Source: Bog-473 sp963782415 (GTDB lineage: Bacteria > Actinomycetota > Acidimicrobiia > Acidimicrobiales > RAAP-2). Taken from it: a stretch of 64,000 nt of DNA. The stretch covers positions 992,001-1,056,000 of the forward strand of contig CAWAJT010000004.1 of NCBI GenBank assembly GCA_963782415.1. Reading direction: 5' to 3'. Positions 39,453 through 47,487 of the stretch are shown piece after piece (within the stretch, counting starts at the first letter, position 1; every line of letters begins with the position of its first letter). A program made the position numbers and the translations under genes. The notes below the pieces were generated by a model that saw only the letters and a program-made list of their open reading frames with translations, searched no databases and was not told where the DNA came from.

Positions 39453-40646
39453 GTGGTCCTGGCGGCGGTGCTCACGGCAGGAGTCGCCGTCGCACCCAGG
39501 GCGGGGGCGGCAGCGGCGGTGTCCAGGGAAGTTCCAGGGGTCTCGACAAAGATCGTGGCCGGCGACACCGTGCCGACGGTGCGGGCGGTGGGTCCGAAAT
39601 CGTTCACGAAGCCCGGGCCGCTGGGCGTGGGGGAAACGACGCTGACGTTGCCGACGGACGGTGCGCCCGTCGAGGTCTGGTATCCGGCCACCCCGGCGAG
39701 TGTGAAGGGAAAGGCCGAGGCGACGTACGACGTCTCCACGTGGCTGCCACCGAGCCTGAAGAAGCTGATTCCCGCCGGTTACTCGGTGAGCTATCCGAGT
39801 GGAGGCGTGGCGGGCGTTCCGATGGCGCCCGGCCGGTATCCGCTCGTCGTCTTCAGTCACGGGTACGCGGGCTTTCGTGACCAGTCGACCTTCCTCACCG
39901 CCCTCCTTGCCTCATGGGGATTCGTCGTCGCCGCACCCGATCATTTCAGTCGGGACCTGACCGAGGTCCTGGGTGGTCCGACCGGCGCAACCAAGCAGAC
40001 GACCGATGTACAGGATCTCAAAGCCACGATCGTGCTGATGAAGTCCGAGAACGCGCGGTCGTCGAGCCCCTTCTACCGTCACGTGGATGCGAGGCGCCTC
40101 GGCGCCGTCGGGCACTCGGCCGGAGGCGCGGCCGTCGAGGCTCTGGCTGCCACCGACCCCCAGGTGACGACGTTCATCGGGTTGGCGGGGGCCACGGTCG
40201 GCGCGTTCGCCCAGTCGAAGAAGGGTCCGGACAGCATCGTTCCCCACCAGCCGGGCATGTTGATGTCGGGCACGTCGGACAAGGTCGTCCCCGATGTCGG
40301 CATCATCAAGGCCTATGGACGCCTCCACAGCCCGAAGCGCCTGATCCTTCTCCGTGGCGCAGGCCACCTGGCGTTCGCCGACCTGTGTGAAGTCGGATCG
40401 GCGCAAGGCGGACTGCTCTCCATCGCCGCCGTCCTGCACGTGCCTGTGCCGGCCCCGCTGGTCCCGCTGGCCTCTGACGGGTGCAGTGCGCCGGACCTGT
40501 CACCGCCTCTGGCGTGGCCGGTCATCCGTCAGGCCGTCACCGCCCAGCTTCGCCATGTCTTCGGATTCGACCGCTCAACCGCCGGCTTGACCGGGATCGC
40601 TGCCGCCTTTCCCACGGTGGTGGCGGCCTCGCACGCCGTCCGCTGA
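39453..40646 (+). CDS. Secreted alpha/beta hydrolase, PAF-acetylhydrolase-like
   Basis: This is a ~397-aa secreted lipase/esterase-type protein. The hydrophobic signal region VLAAVLTAGVAVAPRAGA is at the N-terminus, and the mature protein has the oxyanion segment VVFSHGYAG, nucleophile GHSAGG, acid candidate in MSGTSDKVV and His in GAGHLAF. The arrangement fits PAF-acetylhydrolase or chlorophyllase-like enzymes. The basic n-region expected before the signal helix (KNRSVKVVH, from a GTG at 39410) is in another frame, so either the GTG at 39453 is used or a single base is missing upstream. Confidence 0.8.
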   Translation: MVLAAVLTAGVAVAPRAGAAAAVSREVPGVSTKIVAGDTVPTVRAVGPKSFTKPGPLGVGETTLTLPTDGAPVEVWYPATPASVKGKAEATYDVSTWLPPSLKKLIPAGYSVSYPSGGVAGVPMAPGRYPLVVFSHGYAGFRDQSTFLTALLASWGFVVAAPDHFSRDLTEVLGGPTGATKQTTDVQDLKATIVLMKSENARSSSPFYRHVDARRLGAVGHSAGGAAVEALAATDPQVTTFIGLAGATVGAFAQSKKGPDSIVPHQPGMLMSGTSDKVVPDVGIIKAYGRLHSPKRLILLRGAGHLAFADLCEVGSAQGGLLSIAAVLHVPVPAPLVPLASDGCSAPDLSPPLAWPVIRQAVTAQLRHVFGFDRSTAGLTGIAAAFPTVVAASHAVR

Positions 40647-41382
40647 GCCTTCGCGCCCGCACATCACGCGTCACGGCGCTCGTCGGCCGGCGAGTCTGCG
40701 CCCGTCGCGGCCCTGGGGCGAGACACGCGTCGACCCCGGCGTGACTCCATGGCAAACGTCGCACATCCCGGAGGCGTCGCGCCGGTCCGCCCGTTGATCC
40801 ACCGGGGAACGACGACCGCATCCTCGACTTCTCGTCGGCTGTCACGGGTTCGCTGTTCTTCGTCCCGACCGGTGACTTCATCGATGACCCGCCTCAGCTG
40901 CCGGTCGGGGCAACGACAACGTCGCGACGGGGGTGGAGCTGCCGCCGACGAGGAGGATGTTGGCCCGGGCCCGTCCGGGGATGGCAATTGGTCCCATGCC
41001 ATCGGGGGCTCCGCGCCACCCGGTGGCACCGTCTGCCTGCAGGCTGGGCCGACGCTCGCGCCGTCGTCGCGCTCCGAGCTTGCGTTACGGGTTGGATCCA
41101 GCGCCCCGGATCGGTTGACTGCGCATGGCCCATTCCCTCGTTCCCGCCCACCGGTACGGTCATGATCGGGTGTTCCGGCGTGCCGACGCCGCAACTGGCG
41201 CACGTGCGGTACGTCGCCCAGAACGGCGTCGTCAACAAACACCATCACGCTTGCCAAGCCGCCGACCTCCCCCGACGCTGAATGTGGACGCATTCCTGAG
41301 CCGTGTCCACGATGACCGCACGCCGCGGCCCGGTCCGCCGAACCCGCCATAATGCCCTTGCGAAGGATCGACCGGAGGCACC
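40647..41382. other. Gene-remnant region without an intact gene
   Basis: No intact gene is supported in this 736-bp gap. It contains a plus-strand tail resembling a Dyp-type peroxidase (see 40772-40925) and, on the minus strand at about 41140-41290, a piece VMVFVDDAVLGDVPHV that continues as CASCGVGTPEHPIM only in another frame. The many overlapping frames are G+C shadows. Confidence 0.5.
40772..40925 (+). pseudogene. Possible Dyp-type peroxidase C-terminal remnant
   Basis: The plus-strand frame reads DDRILDFSSAVTGSLFFVP followed by TGDFIDDPPQLPVG. I recall a similar LLDF-x-AVTG-x-FF-P-x-x-DFL pattern at the C-terminus of B-type dye-decolourising peroxidases. No start, haem-binding region or upstream domain is present, so it is a fragment at most. 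Confidence 0.35.
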
Positions 41383-42540
41383 ATGTACCTGGGATTCACG
41401 GAGGACCAACGGAGCCTGCAGCACGAGCTCCGGCTGTACTTCGAGGCACTCGTTGCAGACGTCGAGGGCTCCACCGATGACGAGCCGTCCTACCTCCGCT
41501 ACATCCGTCGAATGGGCGAGGACGGCTGGCTGGGGCTCGGCTGGCCTCTCGAGTACGGAGGCCAGGCTCGGGGGGCGATTGAGCAGATGATCTTCGTGGA
41601 GGAGTCCCATTGGGCCGGCGTGCCATTGCCGCTGCTCACGTTGAACAGCGTCGGTCCGACGCTCATGGCGCTCGGAACCGATGAGCAGAAACAGCGACTC
41701 CTGCCCGGGATCCTCAAAGGGCAGGTCCATTTTTCCATCGGTTACACGGAGCCCTCGGCGGGCACCGATCTGGCCTCGCTCAAGACCCGAGCCGTCCGAG
41801 ACGGGGACGAGTACGTGATCAACGGTCAAAAGGTCTTCACCAGCGCGATCCAATACGCCGACTACGTCTGGCTGGCCACGCGGACCGACCCTGACGCGCC
41901 AAAGCACAAGGGCCTCTCGGTCTTCATCGTGCCCGTCGATACCCCGGGGTTTCACTGGACGCCACTGGCCACCATTGTCGGTGACATCACGAGCTCGACG
42001 TTCTACGAGGACGTACGTGTACCCGCCGCCAATCTCGTCGGCGCCGAGAACCAGGGCTGGAAGCTGATCACCAACCAGCTCAACCACGAGCGGGTGGCGA
42101 TCTGTCCGGCTTCGGGTCTTCTCAGGAGCCTCACCGAAGTGCGACGCTGGGCGCAGGACCACCGCCGGCCGGGCGGGGCCAAGGTCATCGACAGCGAGTG
42201 GGTGCAGATCCTGCTCGCCAGGGCGCACGCCAAGGTCGACGTGCTCAAGCTGTTCAACTGGAAAGTGGCGTGGGCATCCGACAGGGGACTCAACCCGGCT
42301 GACGCGTCGGCCACCAAGGTCTACGGGACGGAGCTCGCGCTCGAGGTCTACCGCCTCCTGCTCGAGATCGTCGGCCAGGCGGGGTATCTCACCGAAGGCT
42401 CCCCGACAGCCGTTCTGCGGGGCCGCCTGGAGCAGCAGGCTCGAAACCAGACCATCTTCACCTTCGGTGGCGGGACCAACGAGGTCCAGCGCGACATCGT
42501 GGCCATGATCGGCTTGGGGATGCCCCGCGCACCGCGGTGA
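41383..42540 (+). CDS. Acyl-CoA dehydrogenase
   Basis: This is a 385-aa acyl-CoA dehydrogenase. YTEPSAGTDLASL in the mid-domain and FTFGGGTNEVQRDIVA near the C-terminus are the landmarks; the Glu of TNE lies where the catalytic or flavin-contact acid is expected in FadE-type enzymes of actinobacteria. The substrate is unknown; steroid or fatty acyl-CoA side chains are possible. A good GGAGG site lies ~5 nt before the ATG, so this gene has a leader. It is the first intact gene after the remnant region. Confidence 0.9.
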   Translation: MYLGFTEDQRSLQHELRLYFEALVADVEGSTDDEPSYLRYIRRMGEDGWLGLGWPLEYGGQARGAIEQMIFVEESHWAGVPLPLLTLNSVGPTLMALGTDEQKQRLLPGILKGQVHFSIGYTEPSAGTDLASLKTRAVRDGDEYVINGQKVFTSAIQYADYVWLATRTDPDAPKHKGLSVFIVPVDTPGFHWTPLATIVGDITSSTFYEDVRVPAANLVGAENQGWKLITNQLNHERVAICPASGLLRSLTEVRRWAQDHRRPGGAKVIDSEWVQILLARAHAKVDVLKLFNWKVAWASDRGLNPADASATKVYGTELALEVYRLLLEIVGQAGYLTEGSPTAVLRGRLEQQARNQTIFTFGGGTNEVQRDIVAMIGLGMPRAPR

Positions 42541-42590
42541 CGATCTGATCAGATCCACGGAATTCCCCTGGAAGTCCGGGCTCTGCGCAG

Positions 42591-42596
42591 TAGCCT
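42591..42596 (+). promoter_or_regulatory. Leaderless -10 box for the ClpC N-domain gene
   Basis: TAGCCT is followed by 7 nt and the GTG at 42604. Confidence 0.45.
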
Positions 42597-42603
42597 GCTT
42601 CAC

Positions 42604-43290
42604 GTGTTCGAACGCTTTACCGACCGAGCACGGAGGGTCTTGACCTTCGCCCAGGAAGAGGCCCGCCTGCTCAACCACAGCTTCATCGGCACCGAGCACG
42701 TCCTCCTCGGACTGCTGCGGGAGGGCGAGGGGCTCGGGGCGGTGGCGCTCAGGGAACTCGGCGTGTCCCTCGAGGCCGCGCGCCAGCAGGTTGAGGCGGT
42801 CATTGGCACGGCCGGATCGGCGCCGGCCGGATCGCCGCCGTTCACTCCACGTGCCAAGAAGGTTCTGGAACTCGCGCTCCGTGAGGCGCTGCAGATGAAT
42901 CACAGTTACATCGGCACGGAGCACATTCTGCTCGGGCTCGTGCGAGAAGGCGAGGGTGTGGCGGCCACGGTGCTCGTCAGTATGGGGGCCGATCTGGGGC
43001 GGGTGCGCCAAGAAGTGATCAAGCTGATGACGGGTGCGCCTGAGACGACCCGTGCCGGCACCGAGGTGCACGAGCCGGGTCCATCCGGGGAGGGGGCAGT
43101 TCGGGATCCCTGCTGCCCACGATGTCGCGGGGACCTCAGCGAGGTGGCCCGACTGCGGCAGATGATCGTGCCGCCAGAAGATCCGAACGATCAACCGATC
43201 GCAGCAACAGTCGTCTACTGCATGCGCTGCGGGACCACGTTGCACATGCTCAAGACTGACGGCTCGAGCGAGGCCCGAAGAGCTGTCTGA
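42604..43290 (+). CDS. ClpC N-domain protein with C-terminal zinc ribbon
   Basis: This is a 228-aa protein. Residues 1-145 are two Clp-N repeats: FERFTDRARRVLTFAQEEAR with NHSFIGTEHVLLGL, then TPRAKKVLELALREAL with NHSYIGTEHILLGL. There is no AAA+ ATPase module. Residues 171-209 form a zinc-ribbon candidate with C171-x2-C174 and C206-x2-C209. ClpC N-domains bind adaptors and arginine-phosphorylated clients, and mycobacterial ClpC2 is a standalone version that modulates ClpC1. This protein may be a ClpC2-like decoy or adaptor with an added zinc ribbon. Confidence 0.85.
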   Translation: MFERFTDRARRVLTFAQEEARLLNHSFIGTEHVLLGLLREGEGLGAVALRELGVSLEAARQQVEAVIGTAGSAPAGSPPFTPRAKKVLELALREALQMNHSYIGTEHILLGLVREGEGVAATVLVSMGADLGRVRQEVIKLMTGAPETTRAGTEVHEPGPSGEGAVRDPCCPRCRGDLSEVARLRQMIVPPEDPNDQPIAATVVYCMRCGTTLHMLKTDGSSEARRAV

Positions 43291-43292
43291 CC

Positions 43293-43673
43293 GTGGTCCA
43301 CTTCGCCTATGCGGTCGACGCGCGCTATCTGCCGGTGCTCCTGCCCTTCTTGCTGCGACCGTCCAGGGACGGTGTCACGCTCACCGACGACGGGAGATTG
43401 GTCGCGACCTTCGGGTTCGTGTCGCTGACGACACCACTGGAGAACGTCACGGGCGGACACGTCACGCGGCAGTACCGCTGGTGGACATCGTGCGGGGTTC
43501 GCATGTCCCGCGCCGACGACGGGCTGACGTTCGGGACCAACCGCGATGCAGGAGTCTGCATCCACTTCGCACAGAAGGTGCAGGGTCCGATCGGTCGTCG
43601 AACCCACTCGGCGCTCACGGTGACCGTTGCCGATGTCGAGGGCCTGGCCGCCGCGCTCGGCGAGAGCGGGTGA
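43293..43673 (+). CDS. Conserved hypothetical protein, 126 aa
   Basis: I do not recognise the family. The protein is beta-rich (FAYAVDARYLPVLLPFLL, then GHVTRQYRWWTSCG) and lacks a signal peptide or membrane helix. It starts with a GTG 2 nt after the ClpC-domain gene, so the two are probably co-transcribed, which gives a weak link to protein quality control. It ends 7 bp from the convergent VOC gene. Confidence 0.6.
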   Translation: MVHFAYAVDARYLPVLLPFLLRPSRDGVTLTDDGRLVATFGFVSLTTPLENVTGGHVTRQYRWWTSCGVRMSRADDGLTFGTNRDAGVCIHFAQKVQGPIGRRTHSALTVTVADVEGLAAALGESG

Positions 43674-43680
43674 CGACGCC

Positions 43681-44076
43681 CTAGCCGGGCGGAGCGAAGA
43701 ACTCCAAGGCGATGTTGTCGGGATCGCGGAAAGAGAGGCCCGATCCGTACGGGGCGTCCACCACGCCGCCGTTCTCAATGCCCAACTCGTTGAGCTTGGA
43801 CTCCCACGCTTCAAGCTCACCGCGGTTGGCACAGGCGAACGCGAGGTGGTCGAGCCCGGGTTGACGCTCGTCGAATGGATCCGAGCCGTGCGGGTCGGGG
43901 AACTGGTGGAGGCCGACGAGCGTCTGACTGCCCAACAGCCAGACCACGTGGTGGAACGGTCCCGTGTCCTCATCGATCACGGGGGGACTACCGATCAGGC
44001 TCTGGTACCACGGACGGCTCCGATTGAGGTCCGTGACCGTCAGGGCCACATGTGTCACGCCGGGAAATTCAGGCAC
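43681..44076 (-). CDS. VOC (glyoxalase/dioxygenase) superfamily protein
   Basis: This is a 131-aa vicinal-oxygen-chelate protein. VTHVALTVTDL near the N-terminus and LDHLAFACANR mid-way carry the paired beta-alpha-beta modules, with metal-ligand histidines in THVAL and DHLAF and the glutamate in ALEFFAPPG. An AAAGGAGGA site lies just before the GTG start. The family ranges from glyoxalase I to dioxygenases and resistance proteins; the substrate is unknown. Confidence 0.85.
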   Translation of the reverse strand: MPEFPGVTHVALTVTDLNRSRPWYQSLIGSPPVIDEDTGPFHHVVWLLGSQTLVGLHQFPDPHGSDPFDERQPGLDHLAFACANRGELEAWESKLNELGIENGGVVDAPYGSGLSFRDPDNIALEFFAPPG

Positions 44077-44596
44077 AATGTCCTCCTTTGGTCATCCTCA
44101 ACGCACGCTACCCCCGTGGCCTGGGAGCAGGGTGGGCCAACCTTCGCCCGTTGCCACCGTGGCGCCCGGCGCGGCCACGCGTGCAGCACACGCCCGGAAT
44201 CTCAGGTCCGTCACAGCAGTCCGCCCGGCCTCGGCGCGAGTGCAGGGCTGGGAGCGCACCGCGCCGCCGGGGGAGGACGATGACGCGCCCGGCCGCCCGG
44301 CCGCCCGGCCGCCCGGCCGCCCGGGCGCCACGGCGCACCGTGAGGCCGAGGCAACCTCGACGTCGCTTTCCGGGCCCGCGACGCCGATGGGGTCGTCTTC
44401 ACGCCACTCGTCCAGGGGCATGGAGAACCGAGGATCGGCGCGTGCGACGAGTCCGCGGTGGTGGAACTCGCCGCTCGCCGAGACGTCGGAGCACAGGCCG
44501 GCACGTCCGGAGCAATGGGAGCACGAGAGGGCCGACCGAAAGGATCTCCCGCGGTGGCCGTGCTCGGTCGCCTGGCGGGCGGCGGATGACGCGACG
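44077..44596. other. Gap without a supported gene
   Basis: No convincing gene is seen between the VOC and glycosidase genes. The interval contains a G+C-only tandem repeat (44287-44324) and coding-like snippets in several frames, such as MPLDEWREDDPIGVAGPE on the minus strand, none with a start, family or length to support them. Confidence 0.45.
44287..44324. repeat. 8-bp GCCCGGCC tandem repeat
   Basis: Four full copies of GCCCGGCC and a partial fifth lie head to tail in the gene-free gap. The array is self-complementary and would form strong hairpins. Confidence 0.85.
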
Positions 44597-45673
44597 TCAG
44601 CCGGCGGCTCCCACGAAGTGCGCGATCAGGGCCTTGGTCGTGAGGGGGTTGCTGCCCTTCCGCACGGTCGATGTGCTGAAGTCCCAATACGTCGACTCGA
44701 CCACCTTGTGTGCGGTCATCCACCTCGCCATGAGGGTGATCCACGGGCCGTCATCGCCGCCACAGACCTGGTTGCCGGGAGACGTGATCGGCTGGCCACC
44801 CGTGCTGCAGGTTCCCCACCCGAGTCCCCATTCAGGAACCACGATCGATTTGTGGTGCACTGCCGCGAAGCGTGCGAGCCAGTTCAACCCGTAGGTCTGC
44901 GTGCGCATGTAGCTGAACTCGGCCCGGGCCCCCGGATACCGCTCCTGCTCCAGGTCGTAGACGTCCAGGCCGACAGTGTCGACGTAGGCGTTGCCGGGGA
45001 AGTACTGGGCGAGATTGCCGACGCCCAGATCCCCACGCGTCGGGTTCCATTCGAAGGTGAATTTCGCACCAGGCACGGCGCGCATGGTCGTCACAATGTG
45101 TTTCCAGTACCGCACGAACGCCGTCGCGCATCCCTGCGCTGCCCAGGGGAACCAGTTTCCATTGAACTCCCACCCGAACCGGATGACAGAGACCGGGAAG
45201 CCCACGTTGACGATGTTGGTGGCCACCGTGGAGAAGTAGTGATCGAATTTCCCCGAGGCTCCCTGGGTGAGGCCGTAACAGCTTCCGCCGGCTTGCGAAG
45301 GGTTCGTATTCGGCTTGTAGGTGTCGGGGAGCATGTTGACGCCCCAGATCATCGTGTAGCCGGCGCCTTTCCAATGCGAGTAGGGCCACTTCTGCGTGAT
45401 GGTGCGCCAGGTGGAGCCGTTGAGGAAGTCCATGGCGAACCGAGGCTGTGTGCCGAGGGCGGTGGTGAACGCGTGCACCGCCGGAGGATCGGCCGCACCG
45501 GCGTACACCCCGAGCGCCGGGTCCGACCTTGATGCCCCGGCAGGCGGGGCCGCCGAGAGGAGGGCGAACGAGGACGTCACCAGCGCGGCCACCGCGACGA
45601 AGGCGAGCAAGGCGGGGGCGGTCGCGCCGCGCCAGGAGGGCTGCGTCACCCCCGTCCTCCGGGCTCTCGTCAT
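44597..45673 (-). CDS. Secreted glycoside hydrolase, GH26-like
   Basis: This is a 358-aa secreted protein with a basic n-region and hydrophobic signal segment (~18-45, ending in an AGA-type site). The catalytic domain has RFGWEFNGNWFPW with proposed acid/base E169 and VVPEWGLGWG with proposed nucleophile E281, the two-Glu layout of GH26 mannanase/lichenase-like enzymes. Conserved aromatic residues line the cleft. The start at ATG 45673 has a clear AGGAAGAGG site; the earlier in-frame start is unlikely. The substrate is probably a beta-mannan or similar glucan. Confidence 0.82.
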   Translation of the reverse strand: MTRARRTGVTQPSWRGATAPALLAFVAVAALVTSSFALLSAAPPAGASRSDPALGVYAGAADPPAVHAFTTALGTQPRFAMDFLNGSTWRTITQKWPYSHWKGAGYTMIWGVNMLPDTYKPNTNPSQAGGSCYGLTQGASGKFDHYFSTVATNIVNVGFPVSVIRFGWEFNGNWFPWAAQGCATAFVRYWKHIVTTMRAVPGAKFTFEWNPTRGDLGVGNLAQYFPGNAYVDTVGLDVYDLEQERYPGARAEFSYMRTQTYGLNWLARFAAVHHKSIVVPEWGLGWGTCSTGGQPITSPGNQVCGGDDGPWITLMARWMTAHKVVESTYWDFSTSTVRKGSNPLTTKALIAHFVGAAG

Positions 45674-45898
45674 GACCTCTTCCTTTCGCCCTCTGGCGGC
45701 CATCTGGCCTCGAGAAGGGCGCGGTCCTGGCCGACCCGTCCCCGCCTTCGCCCCCGCCCGCCTGGACTGCACCGTAGCCACACCCTTGCAAACCGCATGG
45801 CCCCAGACCGGTCAGGGCCCGCAAAAAGGCCCACAAGGCCCAGGTGGGAGCTGCATCGTCCGTCTGAACAGCCGTTTGAACACCGTGGAGGAGGCACA

Positions 45899-46637
45899 TT
45901 GTTCCAGAAGGACGCGTCACGACCCGCGCCGGAGGGGGAGGTGAGGGCACACGGGCTCCGGGGCCACATAGCGTTGTCGTCCGTGTCGCGCCTCCATCTC
46001 AGGATCACCGCCCTGGTCACCCTGGTGGGTTTCGCCATCCTGGCCGTCGCGGTGTCCCGGGGCCACCAGCCGTTCTTCTTCGAATGGCGCGCCGTCCATT
46101 TCGAGCGCCATGCCTTCGACGCATTCGGACCCTCGGCGTCGCTGGACGGGTCCTCGGAGCTACCCAACCTGCTCGCCACGCCTGCGATCATCACCGTCGC
46201 CGTCGTCGAGCGCGCTCTACGGCGCCGTCCGGCGGGTATTGCCGCGCGTCGCCGTGTACGCCGGCCTCGCGGTGACCGCTTTCATCGTCAGCGAGAAGGT
46301 CATGAAGCCATTGGTGGGGGAGCGGTACTTCGGCGAGCTGAGCTTTCCCTCGGGGAACGTCACTGCCGTCTGCGCCATCGCGTTCGCCATGTGGGTGGCG
46401 CTCTACCCGGTGCTCGGGCGGTGGGGCCGCATCGCCACGTTCGTGCTGGGGTCCGCTTGGACGGTGCTGATGTCGCTGGCCGTGGTGGGCGCGCTGTGGC
46501 ACACCCCACTCGATGTCATCGGTTCGGTGCTCCTGTCCGTGGGTGTGATCACTGCCGGAGGTTCGTTCTTCGAGCGCAAAGCCAGTCCGACGGCTCCCGA
46601 GCCCGTGCAGCGGTCGAGGGTCCTCAACCGGCTCTGA
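45899..46637 (+). pseudogene. PAP2 family membrane phosphatase, frameshifted
   Basis: A PAP2/phosphatidic-acid-phosphatase-like gene is split over two frames. The first part, from a TTG at 45899 behind a GGAGGAGG site, gives a TM segment (LRITALVTLVGFAILAVAV) and LLATPAIITVAVV. After about 46210 the second frame continues with YAGLAVTAFIVSEKVMKPL, FPSGNVTAVCAIAFAM and ALWHTPLDVIG. The K-x6-RP motif is degenerate, PSGH has become PSGN, and the last H-x3-D is kept. Two open frames of this kind with matching hydrophobicity imply one indel, natural or artefactual. Confidence 0.65.
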
Positions 46638-46656
46638 TGCGCACCGGCCCAGAGCG

Positions 46657-46956
46657 ATGACGAACGACGTGCTCGACCTCCTTGGCGGCCGTCCGGGCTG
46701 GCGGCTCGAGCCGAGGTCGACACCAGGCGCCTCGGCGCTGTGGTGTTTCGTCGTCAACGGGAAGATCGAATTCTCCGTGACCGCCGACGCCGGTGCGATC
46801 CACCTCTACGTGATGGACACCGACCGGGAGATCGTCTTCGCTGGCGCCGACGAGCTGATGGCTTGGCTGCGCCTCAACCGGGCCGACGCCGCGCAGGAAC
46901 CGGCGCCCCGGGTCACCACCAGGTCTCGGCTCCGGAGGTTCACCGACTGGGGGTGA
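46657..46956 (+). CDS. Hypothetical protein, 99 aa
   Basis: I do not recognise this short protein. It has a strand-rich middle (LWCFVVNGKIEFSVTAD, LYVMDTDREIVFAG) followed by a helix and a basic tail ending in FTDWG, and it looks globular without a membrane helix. It follows the broken PAP2 gene by 19 bp and converges on the VOC gene. The codon use looks normal for the neighbourhood. Confidence 0.5.
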   Translation: MTNDVLDLLGGRPGWRLEPRSTPGASALWCFVVNGKIEFSVTADAGAIHLYVMDTDREIVFAGADELMAWLRLNRADAAQEPAPRVTTRSRLRRFTDWG

Positions 46957-46986
46957 GGGCCGAGGGCACTGTCGTCGGGCCGGTGC

Positions 46987-47394
46987 TCAGGGTGCGACCA
47001 GCTCAATGGCGATGCCATCGGGGTCGCGCAGCTGCAGAGTGGGGTGGCCGCCTTCCATGACGACACCCTCGTGACGGACGCCGACGTCTGCCAGGTGGAC
47101 GGCCCAGGCCTCGAGCGAGGCACCGTCGGGCACGGCCAGCGCCAGGTGATCGAGGCCGCCGGGCGGGCCGGTTGTTCCAGGCAGCGCTGAGGGTGCCTTC
47201 GTGAGCACGATGACGAACTTCGCGCCACGGTGTTGCAGCGCCACGTACCCGATGGCGGGATCGTCGGCAAACGGATGGAGGCCCAGGACGGTGCTGTACC
47301 AGGCGGCACTGACCGCGACGTCGGAAACGTTGAGCTGCACGTGCGAGAGCCCGAGGATCGGTGCGGCCTGCCCGGGTTCGTCGACCGGCGTCAC
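46987..47394 (-). CDS. VOC superfamily protein
   Basis: This is a 135-aa VOC fold protein. LSHVQLNVSDV opens the first module, GLDHLALAVPDG the second, and GIAIELVAP ends with the metal-binding Glu, giving the H/H/E pattern of glyoxalase-like enzymes. The function is not predicted beyond the fold. The GTG start lies 7 nt after TAGGCT. Confidence 0.83.
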   Translation of the reverse strand: MTPVDEPGQAAPILGLSHVQLNVSDVAVSAAWYSTVLGLHPFADDPAIGYVALQHRGAKFVIVLTKAPSALPGTTGPPGGLDHLALAVPDGASLEAWAVHLADVGVRHEGVVMEGGHPTLQLRDPDGIAIELVAP

Positions 47395-47401
47395 ACGGGG
47401 G

Positions 47402-47407
47402 AGCCTA
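47402..47407 (-). promoter_or_regulatory. Leaderless -10 box for VOC gene
   Basis: Minus-strand TAGGCT is followed by 7 nt and the GTG at 47394. Confidence 0.45.
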
Positions 47408-47439
47408 GTGACCCGTCACCGCCGCTAGCCTGCGCCGCC

Positions 47440-47487
47440 ATGCGCACCGCCGCCATGCGTACCGCCGCCAACGTGCCCGTGCCATGA
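47440..47487 (+). CDS. Possible 15-aa leader peptide before a hydrolase
   Basis: A short frame MRTAAMRTAANVPVP ends in TGA that overlaps the hydrolase ATG (ATGA). It spans a 15-bp direct repeat (47437-47451 and 47452-47466). This could be a translational-coupling leader or chance. Confidence 0.25.
   Translation: MRTAAMRTAANVPVP

Noticed and set aside
44287..44324. A CRISPR-like repeat array
   Set aside because: It is a simple 8-bp tandem repeat with no spacers and no cas genes.
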